Positions 30,149-40,714 of a stretch of 64,000 nucleotides of DNA are shown one piece after another. The position numbers were made by a program, and so were the translations under genes. Each line of letters starts with the position of its first letter. Within the stretch, counting starts at the first letter, position 1. Location of the stretch: NCBI RefSeq assembly GCF_030384665.1, contig NC_083673.1, positions 248,001 to 312,000 of the forward strand, given 5' to 3'. The stretch comes from Lodderomyces elongisporus (Eukaryota > Ascomycota > Pichiomycetes > Serinales > Debaryomycetaceae). Below the pieces are notes generated by a model. It ran no database searches and was not told where the DNA came from. It saw nothing but the letters and a program-made list of their open reading frames with translations.

Positions 30149-30197
30149 GTTTCTCAAACATTACAAACAACTAGTCTTGCTTAAATTATAACTAAAT

Positions 30198-32340
30198 ATG
30201 TTAGAGCGAATCTTTTCTAAACAGCTGTTAACTAATTCTCTGACTTATTCGCTGCCAAAGCTAAAACAGAAACATCGTTGTTTAGTGTTTTATTTGGACC
30301 GGGTAGTGAAAGCAATTGAAGAATACCAAAGAATTGTATGTATTATCTAGAACTGCAGAGAAATTTTGTTTTATATTAAGCGCTCTTCAAATTTAACCAC
30401 CTAAGTATGACACTAACTTTGGAAAAAAAAAAACAACCTTTCAGTATGCCACACCAAACACTTCACTTTTGATTGAAAGACACTGTATTGACGAATTAGT
30501 CTCTAAATTGTCCGACTTGAATAGAATTGATGAACTATCTCTGGATAGTGAAAGTTCAAAGGGAAGAAACAGGGAAGGAAAATACCAATATGTTTATTCG
30601 ATGATACACCATGGGTTTTACTACCATTTAGCTAAAGTAGAAACAAATGAATTGGCACTCTTCAATCAAATAAGTCATTTTATGAAATTGTTGGTTGAAT
30701 ATGCCGTAGATTTGAAAGATTTCAAAAGCGAAGTAGATATAGACACGGAGACAAAACTAATTAGTGAAATAATAGGTTATCATCTTTTCACATTTGAGCA
30801 AGTGGGACTGATTGCTGGATATACCGTGCCTTATTTAAATCGGTTGCTCACAAACATCTTAGTATTCTGTCGTCAATATCCATTCCAAGTTTTCCAAACA
30901 TGGTTGCCATTTACTAATAGTGGCCCATCTCCAGCCCTCTTGGATATGTCTAGTGCGACTGGTTTTCCAGCATCCTTCCCTATTTCAACTTCTTCAAATT
31001 CTCCGCCATGCACTTCGTTTGCATCATTTGTTTCTACCAAAACCCACACAAAGAAGCTCCCAGTGTGCAATATCCTTCAACAACTATGGAGTCAGAATAG
31101 TATGCAATACGAATTAGTTGCATACAAAAATTGGATCGCTTTAGTTGACTTATCAAGAGTATCCACTCTATTGAATAATTACTTGAATGATCGTGGAGAC
31201 ATAATTGTTCATTTGCTCAACATTTATTTTACAAACTTGTTGCAGCAACTAAATTCAACAAAGTTCAACACATACAATACTCAACATTTAATGACTAAAT
31301 TGCTATTGCCAACGTTTGAGTCAAGTAGCAGTATTTTACACAACTTATACTTTGACCAATTGTTTATCAAACGATTTGAAAATGCAATCAATACTTACTG
31401 CACCCAAACTGACATTGTGGTTTTTGCAATCTTGGAAGCATTCAGAACATCCAATACTCCAAAGACTTTAAGACTTTTCTTATCAAATGAAGCCTTAAAA
31501 AATTATATGATTTACCAATTTGAAAAAAAGAACTTAAATTTGATAAAACTTTTACTGTACCTCCTGGTCTTTGTAAAGCGTCATGATACATCAATTGTTG
31601 ACTTAATTGGGATAGAAGACCACTTTATTGATCAAAGCCCTCAAGCGTTATTTCAATTAACGACTCAAACCAAGGCTATAGCTCAACACAAGACAAACGC
31701 AATTGCAAAACGAATAACTGAGATTATCACGAGTACCTCTCAATCATCATCATCACCGTCACCATTAGCAATAACAACGACATTGAGATCATCAAAACCA
31801 TCAACATCGTCTTTCAACTCTTCTCTTTCCCTCCCTCCAATTTCTGCAAGCTCCACATCCACATCCACATCTACATCCACGTGTACAATCCAGTCATTTA
31901 GATTTGATGCTAAATTGCCATTTTCACACATCTTGCTTAAATGTCTACTTCAATTTTTTCATCATCCTGTTGAACTCAACAGGCAAGTTATACAATTCAC
32001 ATCCCAAATTGTAAGACTTTTCAATGTACTTGAAAATTTACCATTTTTACATATCATTGATTACCTCACTAGCTGCTATAAGGTATACCATAAGCAATGG
32101 CAAGTATACGACAATTGTCGCTTTGACTCATTTCAGGTGAACAAATTAAAAACTATGCAAGACATACAACCTCCCCAAGGAAGTGAAATCTTATATAGGT
32201 ACAATATTAAGCCGTTGCGTGAACTCGATTATTCTACTTTGAGTGCAAACTTGGATCTTTTCGAGAATTTCATGATTGACGTGTACGCTTATTGTAAGCT
32301 AAGAGCAATGATAACTAAAAATGACATATCTCATGATTGA
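30198..32340 (+). CDS. Uncharacterised helical protein (two exons), possible FHIP-like
   Basis: Exon 1 is 30198-30335 and exon 2 30445-32340, giving 677 residues. Exon 1 begins MLERIFSK and ends EEYQRI; exon 2 resumes with YATPNTS in the same frame. Without exon 1 the downstream ORF has no ATG start. The protein looks alpha-helical and soluble, broken by Ser/Pro-rich disordered loops at about 205-245 and 470-525 (the latter with an STST repeat). The segment FSHILLKCLLQFFHHPVELNRQV (about 543-565; shortened here to its key stretch HHPVELNRQV) resembles the pattern I recall from FHIP/RAI16-like proteins of the Fts-Hook-FHIP dynein-adaptor complex. This is a weak hypothesis only. Exon 1 has three CTG codons in 46, read as Ser in this clade. 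It ends 46 bp from the convergent CLC gene. Confidence 0.78.
30336..30444 (+). other. Intron of the gene at 30198
   Basis: 109 nt with consensus donor GTATGT, branch-point CACTAAC (CTAAC at 30413-30417) and acceptor TTTCAG. It falls between codons and joins the ATG-containing exon to the long downstream frame. Confidence 0.88.
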
Positions 32341-32386
32341 TTGATTAATAAAATTTTTTTTTTTGATAAAGTGAATATCATCATGA

Positions 32387-35300
32387 TCATGGCTCTGCTG
32401 CGCGGCGTAAATAGTCTATCAATACTTTCTTATGCAATACACCACTGTACTTACCATTTCTCAATAATACAATAACCCTATTCCCAATCCTATCGAAAAT
32501 CAAATGTGTAAAGGATAATTCGCTATCTTCGTTAACAAAAATTGGATTTGTGTCAAAAAATTTTGTCAAATCCAACAAATCTTCGAAAATGATTCGAAAT
32601 TCTTCCTGGCCAATTATGGATTCTATGGTTGAGCCATAGGAAAAATAGTCCTCCGGTTGTGTGAGTTTTACTGAACTAACTGGGGACAATGTACTATTTA
32701 GCAATTTGCAACTAACGTTCTCGCAATTGATACCAAACTCTTGTGAAAAAGAAAGTATTCTATCCAAGCAAATCTCCAACTCAGTAAAATACAATAAACC
32801 CACACAAACTTCATTCTTAAGCAATGGGATACACCCATCAAGCAAACATTTGTTGGCTAAAAGAATTAATTTCTGTTGCAAAACGTCAAACAGTACCAGG
32901 TCCAGATCTGAAAGGTCAATATAAATCTTCTCATCGACTTCGGAGAGATCACGAACACTTATATCAACAGTCTTGTGCGAGTGCTGTTTCAGATACTGTT
33001 CTTCCTGCTGCTGCTGCTGTTTAGGAACTACGTCGTCACCAACTATATCTCTGGCATTAATCATTGGGTCAATCGGTTCTGTTTCCGGAGACATGAATGG
33101 ATAATCATTGGCAATGAGCAAAGATTCGTAAAGTGAATTTTTCTCAAATAACCCACCAAACCAGTTAGCAACTGCAATAGCTATAGAAATGGGCAACACA
33201 TATGTGTATGAGGAAGTCAACTCAAACAAGATTGTAACTATAGTAATGTTCATTCTTGTAACACCAGCCATAAATGCACCAGCTGAAATCATTGCGTAAA
33301 TACCCATATCTACACAGTTGGTAGAGTTGGGCATACACATAAATGAAAGTGTGCTTGTGTCTTTAAGGATCAAGCCTATAAATTGAATGCACATGGCAAG
33401 GACCCTACCGTACAAAGCACCAATAACCATTGATGGTACATATATGCCACATGGCAACTTGAGTCCGAATGTTATGAATGTCAAAACAAGTTTGACAATA
33501 AATGCAGTAAGCAAAGAAACTATTTCAGAAATATACTGGTCTCGGGTTGTAGGGCAAAGGGACCGATCAGGCTCTCCACCAGAGCACGATGTCGCCAAGT
33601 CCAAAATCAATTCAGCTGAAGCTTGTTTCGTGTACGGATTCCAAAATGTAACTATACCGGTTAGCGCAGCAACTAAAAACACTTCAAATAATGGATTGTT
33701 TTTAATCCATCTTTTGGTTCTAAACTTTTTGGGCCACCAATTGACAAATTTGACAAAAGCAGCACCAAATGCGCCACCTGACATACCTATTAAAACAAAA
33801 AAGACTAGTTCAATGGGTTTCCAATCCGAGCTATATTCCAATTCAAATAATACCGTTTTTCCTGTACCGTAGGGGTCGAGGAATTTGAGAAACAACGTTG
33901 AGATTATAGCACAGAAAAACACCTGGAACAAGTGATGACTTGGCAAGTAGTTGTTAATTTCTTCCAAGATAAACAAAACACCACCTAAAGGTGAGCCAAA
34001 TGCTAGGGCAACACCAGCGGAAGCACTTGCTGAGAGAATCTGCTTTTCAAAGAAATCGTTCTTGTAGATGAATGGAAAGTAGCGCGATGTAATATTTCCC
34101 CACACATGTAGCCAAATGCACATATGGTCCTTCTTTGCCCAAAGACATTCCAGATGCAATAGCAAAGATTAATGCAGCTGTTTTTGCAATCAATGTATAG
34201 ACACCTAGAAAACGACGAATAACAAAACCAGAAAGTATGGTTTTAACTTCAGGCACGCCGGACCCATTGGCAGTATATATTACTCTGGGCTTGATGTTAT
34301 TGTTGCTTGGTGTTGTTGGTGTTGTTGCTGGTGTTGCTGGTGTTGCCGGTGTTGTTGCTGGTGTTGTAGTAGTAGTAGTGATAGGCATGTTGACGGTTAT
34401 GTCGTTGGTGGTTGAAGCTGGTGCTAGGATTTTGGAATTGTGCTTATATTTGTCCGTTTTTTCCCTTGACTCGTCCATTGCACCACCCGATATTTTAGTT
34501 GTTAAAGTAATTAAGCATGCTAATAGTGCCGAAATTATTGAGAGCACAACATAGATTACATAGTCCAATTTGAGGTGTGGAACAGCCCATTCTTCCTTGA
34601 AATAATCAGACCAGCTGATCCAACCAGAACAATGTTCTCCAGTAGAAAAGTTTTGCGTTGCGCTAGACAAGAATATGGAATTGTCAAAGTTGGTGCAGCA
34701 TGCAATTTGACTGGCCAACCAGTTGGTCCTGCAATAACCGTATTTCACGCCCACAAAGAATATTTCAAACTTGTCAATAACATAAGCAATGATTGAAAAA
34801 AATAAACCAATAAGAACAATGAGAAGCCATCTCCCTAGTGTAAAATATTGTTTTTGTAAAGTGGAGATTTTTTTGCCCAACTGTATGTCTTTGTAGCCCA
34901 AGAAATCGTTGCCACCGCTTGTATTATTGTTCTCACTGCCATTATTTGTGCAGTCACTGGGGTCATGTTTTCCAATCCACTTTTTCTTTTCTAGTGAGTA
35001 ATTGAATTGGTTTCCTTTTAAGTAAGCCTTTGTCCAATCTATTGTGGTGAAATCGTTATAAAAGTCTCGAATTGTCAGTAATGATGGCAAGTTCAAGGAA
35101 GACGCTGCAAGCATGTGTGAGGCTAAAGAATCAAATGTTCTTGAGGTTTTTAGTGATGCGAGCTCGTTATTGATATTATAATTAGCATTCAGATTAAAAT
35201 TAACATTAGCGTTATTGTCATTATCCATTCCATCTTCAACTCCATTTCCAATTCCAATTGCATCTCCAGTGGTTCTAAAAGTATTAAAGTGTCTTCTAGT

Positions 35301-35750
35301 TGGGCTTGTAAAGTAATTGTTACCGCGGAATACTTGCGATCTAATATTGAGTTTTCCCAAGGAATGTTTGCGTGCGATTAGTGGAGATTCGATCCCTGGG
35401 TCTACCATGGGTGTTGTTGGCACTGTTCTACTAAAACACTTGGTATCCCTACGATCATGCGAAGCAAGGGTTGATGCCAATGTGAATTGTTGCGGATGGT
35501 TTAATGCGATGTTGAGATTTTTATCTGAATTATGAGGGTCAGATGATTTTGAGAGTGACTGAGCCGCGGGCCTAAGTAGTTGTGATTGTGATGATTTTAA
35601 TCTATTTTTGAGAAAGGATGGTTTTTGTTGGGGTTGTAAATGCAGTAGCAGGTTTGGAGTATTGGTATCCCCGCACTCTATAGTGCCTGGACTCTCCTCA
35701 TTCAGCTGTGTAGAAAGATTCAGACGTGGGTGGGATTGTCCAGAGGACAT
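32387..35750 (-). pseudogene. CLC-family chloride channel/antiporter, interrupted by a one-base frameshift
   Basis: Two overlapping minus-strand frames (35750-34047 and 34165-32387) are halves of one CLC protein of about 1120 residues. The first ends its homology at [14 protein letters not shown] and the second picks up at [16 protein letters not shown], a seamless family match if one G is skipped in the G4 run at 34101-34098. The protein has a long disordered N-terminus (1-290), helices from about 300, a Thr/Pro/Ala loop (about 450-485), the filter motif GSGVPEV (about 497), the gating-glutamate motif GKEGP (about 540), the later CLC core (SAGAFMAGVTRM) and C-terminal CBS domains. It resembles eukaryotic intracellular Cl-/H+ exchangers, probably the second fungal CLC rather than Gef1 itself. 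The break may be a sequencing error, a real disabling mutation or, less likely, recoding. All else looks intact. Confidence 0.85.
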
Positions 35751-36492
35751 TTGATCTTTATCTTATGGATGTTGACAAAGAAGAAGAACAAAAAAAAAAA
35801 AGAGAAGGTGAAGAAGATGATAATCAAAGTGTTGGTTATCAAGGTCAAAAGTTGGTTAGAATGGTGGGTAGTGGCGAGTCGCGTCTTTGAAAACTGGTCT
35901 CTTCTTGAGCGTGATAACTCCAACAACCGTTTCCATGTTACATATTTTCTGTTTATCTTTTTATTTACAAATTCCGCATCGCGGACTAAAGTTAGGAGAA
36001 AAACTAAAATTCATCATCATCAACAACAACCACAACAACGCAAACTATTTGTATTGAAAGAATATGGCCACAAAAATTGGTCTATGACGTATTACTATAT
36101 ATATATATATATATATATATAGATTTCTCAGAATAGAAGAAAAGAAGATAAGAAAGAGTGTATGCGTGTGTATGTGTTTATCTCTGTGTTGAGGCCAATT
36201 GAAAGTGCCAAAAAAACCGAGCAAAATACACGGAATATTTTTGTGCCTTTTTTGTTTTTGTTTTTATTTTTGTTTTATTTTGTCATTTTTTTCTTCAACG
36301 AAGCAGATGTTTAATAATCAAGACGGGATCATCAACCCACATGGAATCCATATAGATGTAGAGATACATGTTATTTATCAAGTACGCGTGGGTTGCCCTA
36401 TTAGAAAAGCAATTGCATTCTAATCTCTATGTATCTGTCACAGCTCCGGTATCAGTATCAGTCCATGTCTCGTACCTACTAATTGTTTTGTG

Positions 36493-36507
36493 CCCCCCCC
36501 CCCCCCC
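36493..36507. repeat. C15 homopolymer
   Basis: Fifteen C on the plus strand, about 740 bp upstream of the CLC gene. Confidence 0.9.
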
Positions 36508-37023
36508 ATACACATGTACACAAGTACACAAGTACACAAGTAAACAGATCTAATCACCTACACGTATTTCTCTCTTGTGCGCGTAAACATTACATAAGAC
36601 CAACCAATTAGAAAAAAAAAACACAAATTTCAAAAATCCAAAAATCCAAAAAATTGTCCGATTACTATTTGTAAGCGGCGACACAATAATATATTTTTAT
36701 TTTTTTTGGTTAGCACCGGGATTTTAACGGCTAGAATCGGAACACAAGAAACTGTGGTGTTTCCTTTCGTTTTTCCAACAACATTTTTGGAGAGTATGGC
36801 TCATTCATGTAGAGAATTAATAAAGTAAAGATACTGATAAGTTTTATTGATTAGGTAACTTACAGAAAGCTCCAAAAAACAGGAAGGTCGATGGCGTTCC
36901 GGTATCGTCTATGTCGTGTAAAGAAGGAGTCAAAACTTGAGCGTTGTCGGCTATACAATTGAGTTTGCACTATCCCTTTGAAATATCAATCTTTGTATAT
37001 ACATAAGTCAATTTTTTTTTTTT

Positions 37024-37039
37024 GGGGGGGGGGGGGGGG
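37024..37039. repeat. G16 homopolymer preceded by poly(T)
   Basis: Sixteen G directly after a T run, 1.8 kb upstream of IDP2. Confidence 0.9.
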
Positions 37040-38353
37040 CTATTCCAACTTCACCCACCTTCAAACTCTTCCCTTCTCTTGAAACTTGCAGTGAAAGTGT
37101 TGATACAGTCCTGGGTCAAGTTTTCTCTCCTTATTTTTTTTTTTTTTACCTTTTTCTAATCTTTTTTTTTTACCCGGTTGTCAATGCTATATAAAATATT
37201 TGGTCGACTGATGTTGTCGGCTTCATAGCACTTGCAATAGCACCAATCCATTTAAATAGAATCGGACTTTTGGGGGAAAGAACAACGAGCCGAAAAAAAA
37301 AAATAAAGGTAAAAGAAACAACAACTAGTGCATTACATATACATATACATAGACATAGATTAAGGCATAAACTACTAAATAAATAAATAAATAAAGTAAC
37401 AATAAGATTGAGAAATACCCCGGAGTCTCTACCAATGTCAGGAATGTACCCGAGCAAAAGTGGAATTAGCAATGAATATCCGACCTAGTAATAATAATAG
37501 TAATAATATTAACAATAATAATAATGATTCAAGAACACGTTATTGAAGAAGTTTTTTTTTTTTTTTGGTATTCTTCATTCAATCTGTTAAATTTCAAATT
37601 CACTCATTGACAAGTATGTTAGTTGATACTATCTTTTGAGTATACGTGTAAGTAAAAGTTTGGTATTAAGTGGGTGCTAGTATTACCTAGGGGTAAGTTA
37701 AAGAACAAAACATCTCTTCAATAAAAGAATAAAAAGAGAGAATATATCTTGAAGTCTACCCCACCTTGTCTCCCTAAATGCATGCATTACTATTTCCTTC
37801 GACAGTATTCGTCAGACTATTGTTAACCCATATTTTTTTTTTATTTTTTTTTTTAGTTTTAATTTAATTTCAGTTTTAGTTTTGTCTAGAACAATAAACT
37901 ACAGAATAGGAGTTAAAGTCTCTCTCTCTCTATCTCTCTCTGTATGTGTGTGTCTCTATCTGTCTGTCATTCTGTCGATGGAGAAGAAGGAAAAAGTGGA
38001 GGCAAGAGTGGGGGAGGAAGCGGCTCGAAAAATTGTGTTAAAGAACGGAACGGGAAAAAAATAAAAATAAAAAAAAAATAAAAAAAAAATAAAAAATAAA
38101 TAAAAAAAAATATAGTATCTCGAAATGCGGGTGATGCTGTTATATGTGGAGAGGATCAATATTGCAAATTTTTCTTTTTTTTTTATACCAAAGATAAATT
38201 ATACATCCGATACTATAACATTGACAATTGCTTATACATAAATGAATAATAAAAAAAATATCCAGGGATCCAATAGCTGGCAGGAAGAAGGGTAAAAGAT
38301 TTCCAATACAAATACTATTTAAAAGGAGATTAATAATTATTACAATGATAATG

Positions 38354-38379
38354 ATAATAATAATAATAATAATAATAAT
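38354..38379. repeat. (AAT)n trinucleotide microsatellite
   Basis: About eight AAT/ATA units roughly 470 bp upstream of IDP2. Confidence 0.85.
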
Positions 38380-38782
38380 GAAAAACTAAAGAAGAGGAAA
38401 AAGAGCGAATTGTGTGATCTGCTGATCTCACTGTTTCCCTTCCCCTCTCATGAGTAAATATATATAAACCTTGAATTTCCTTCACTTTTGAGATTTTTCA
38501 CTTGAAACAATTCTCATTTTGCCTTTTTTTTTCCCCCTTCTTCCTTCTTTTTGGTTTAATCTTTCCCTTCTCTTTTTTTTGCTTTTTCATCTTTTTGATA
38601 GGCATCGCATACTATTTATACCAACCATTAAATAATATTTTGGCAGCCCTGTTTCCACAATAACCTATTTACAATAGATTTCTACTTGATTGGATAATTC
38701 AAAAAAGAAAACAAAAAAACACAAAACACTGACATTTACAACCACTACCACAACCACAACCACAGACACTTCCAATCTCTTT

Positions 38783-38790
38783 TATATAAA
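38783..38790 (+). promoter_or_regulatory. TATA box upstream of IDP2
   Basis: TATATAAA 57 bp upstream of the IDP2 ATG, with another (TATATATAAA) near 38459. The proximal one leaves little room for a leader, so the distal one may be the functional element. Confidence 0.4.
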
Positions 38791-38846
38791 CACCACCAGA
38801 CAATACAGTTAGAAAATTTTGTTAAAAAAAAGAGAGTATTTTAAAA

Positions 38847-40085
38847 ATGACAGAGACACAAAAAATCAAGGTTAAGAACCCCATTGTCGAGATGGACGGT
38901 GACGAAATGACCCGCATCATTTGGCAATTCATCAAAGACAAGTTGATCTTGCCCTACTTGGACATTGACTTGAAATACTACGATTTGGGTATTGAGTATA
39001 GAGACCAAACAGACGACAAGGTCACCACAGACGCCGCAGAAGCCATCTTGAAATACGGTGTTGGTGTCAAGTGCGCCACAATTACCCCCGATGAGCAAAG
39101 AGTTGAAGAATTCAAGTTGAAAAAAATGTGGCTCTCGCCAAATGGTACCTTGAGAAACATCCTTGGTGGTACCGTATTTAGAGAACCAATTGTTATTGAA
39201 AACATTCCAAGGATCGTGCCAGCTTGGGAAAAACCAATCATTATCGGAAGACACGCCTTTGGCGACCAATACAAGGCCACCGACATTATTGTGCCCAAAG
39301 CAGGGGAGTTGAAGTTGGTGTTTAAACCAAAGGATGGCAGCGAAATTGTCGAATATCCAGTTTACAACTTTGAAGGTCCAGGTGTCGGATTGTCAATGTA
39401 CAATACAGATGCATCTATTACCGACTTTGCCGAGAGTTCATTTCAATTGGCCCTTGAGCGTAAGTTGAACTTGTTCTCATCAACTAAAAACACTATATTG
39501 AAAAAATACGATGGCAGATTTAAAGATATCTTTGAAAACTTGTATGCCACAAAGTACAAGAAACAAATGGATGAAGCAGGAATCTGGTACGAACACAGAT
39601 TGATTGACGATATGGTTGCACAAATGTTGAAATCTAAAGGTGGTTACATCATTGCCATGAAAAATTATGATGGTGACGTGCAATCCGATATCGTGGCCCA
39701 AGGTTTTGGTTCATTGGGTCTCATGACCTCTGTCTTGGTCACCCCAGATGGTAAGGCATTTGAATCTGAAGCAGCACACGGTACTGTTACAAGACACTAT
39801 AGACAACACCAGCAGGGCAAGGAAACATCCACCAACTCGATTGCATCAATCTTTGCATGGACAAGAGGCTTGATTCAAAGAGGTAAGTTGGACAAAACTC
39901 CAGAAGTTGTAAAGTTTGCCGAAGATTTGGAAAAGGCGGTCATTGACACTGTTGCCATTGATGGAAAGATGACTAAAGATTTGGCTTTGGCACAGGGCAA
40001 AACTGCAAGAGAAAGCTATGTCACTACTGAAGAATTTATTGACAATGTCGCTTCTCGCTTGAACAAAAATTTGGGTCGTAGTTAG
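38847..40085 (+). CDS. IDP2: NADP+-dependent isocitrate dehydrogenase, cytosolic type
   Basis: It oxidatively decarboxylates isocitrate to 2-oxoglutarate and makes NADPH. The 412-residue protein is full length and closely matches eukaryotic [21 protein letters not shown] (13-26), the isocitrate-binding [18 protein letters not shown] (96-113), [12 protein letters not shown] (about 131-142), DDMVAQ metal ligands (about 252) and [10 protein letters not shown] for NADP+ (about 308-317). The N-terminus [10 protein letters not shown] lacks a mitochondrial presequence, and the C-terminus NLGRS is not a standard PTS1 tripeptide, so a cytosolic Idp2-type enzyme is most likely. I see no CTG codon in frame, which fits high expression in a CUG-Ser yeast. 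The 3' flank has TATATA-rich sequence (40222-40262) suited to polyadenylation. Confidence 0.95.
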   Translation: MTETQKIKVKNPIVEMDGDEMTRIIWQFIKDKLILPYLDIDLKYYDLGIEYRDQTDDKVTTDAAEAILKYGVGVKCATITPDEQRVEEFKLKKMWLSPNGTLRNILGGTVFREPIVIENIPRIVPAWEKPIIIGRHAFGDQYKATDIIVPKAGELKLVFKPKDGSEIVEYPVYNFEGPGVGLSMYNTDASITDFAESSFQLALERKLNLFSSTKNTILKKYDGRFKDIFENLYATKYKKQMDEAGIWYEHRLIDDMVAQMLKSKGGYIIAMKNYDGDVQSDIVAQGFGSLGLMTSVLVTPDGKAFESEAAHGTVTRHYRQHQQGKETSTNSIASIFAWTRGLIQRGKLDKTPEVVKFAEDLEKAVIDTVAIDGKMTKDLALAQGKTARESYVTTEEFIDNVASRLNKNLGRS

Positions 40086-40714
40086 GCATATTCATAAAGA
40101 AAGAAAGAAAAAAAAATAAACACATGATTGAGTTTAAGAATTGCTTTAAAAGTTGTATAATGTAATGGGCCTGGATATAGAATACGCCGATTCCGATTTG
40201 TTATTTATATGTAGATACTTAAATATATATATATGTATATATGTACATAAATATATATTTGTACTGTTCTTCTTTTAGACCCCATGTAAGGTATAATAGT
40301 ATGTAGTAGAGTTTTTTTTTTTTTTTTAATTTTCTATCTATTCCTGTTCTTCTTCTTCTTTTGTTTGTTTCTTTAGTTTAACTCGATTTATGAATTTGCA
40401 GCCATTACTGGTCTTGTCTGTAATGTCGTGGCTAATTGGTAAATGCGAGAGAGCACATAACTTTATTGACCCTTTGATAAAACCCAAGGGTGTAAAAGGG
40501 GGAAAACGAGGAGGATTAAAAAGACAGAAAAATGAGAGAGAAAGAGAGAGTGAAGAAAAAAAAAAAATAATGATAAAAGGAATACAAATTATCATTAACC
40601 AGACATTTGGCCAGATTGCTAGCTTTCAACTTCAACCACTTTAGTAGAAAAAGTAAGAGACAAAAATAAATAAATAAATAAATAAACAAATAAGTAAAAA
40701 AATAGAAGACAAAT
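40086..40714. other. Intergenic between IDP2 and CET1
   Basis: 629 bp: TATATA-rich IDP2 3' end (40222-40262), poly(T) at 40311-40327, purine-rich stretch at 40495-40575 and (AAAT)n at 40663-40690 just before CET1. No gene seen. Confidence 0.6.

Larger units (their letters stand above)
29615..30197. other. Divergent promoter region of KAR4 and the gene at 30198
   Basis: 583 bp with (TA)n tracts near the KAR4 start (29719-29735, 29788-29806), long poly(T) at 30010-30052, three TGAAACA motifs, and a less AT-rich segment at about 29835-29995 that contains a repeated decamer CCTACTTGAT (29928 and 29982). Confidence 0.7.
35751..38846. other. 3.1-kb divergent intergenic region between the CLC gene and IDP2
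   Basis: Contains (AT)n at 36097-36121, C15 at 36493-36507, G16 at 37024-37039, several poly(T) and poly(A) tracts, CT repeats at 37920-37942 and (AAT)n at 38354-38379. TATA-like elements precede IDP2 (about 38458 and 38783). A less repetitive stretch at about 36850-36990 has no recognised content. No gene that I can support. Confidence 0.65.

Noticed and set aside
34047..34165. Two separate overlapping CLC genes
   Set aside because: The frames are complementary halves of one family protein that meet exactly at the G4 run; neither half makes a complete CLC on its own.
36749..36757. Second AAACTGTGG (Met31/32-like) site
   Set aside because: It is 2.1 kb from IDP2 and 1 kb from the CLC gene, with no Cbf1 site and no sulfur gene nearby, so it is probably a chance match.
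37170..37472. 100-codon minus-strand hydrophobic ORF
   Set aside because: Phe/Leu/Cys-rich reading of AT-repeat DNA with no family features or good start context.
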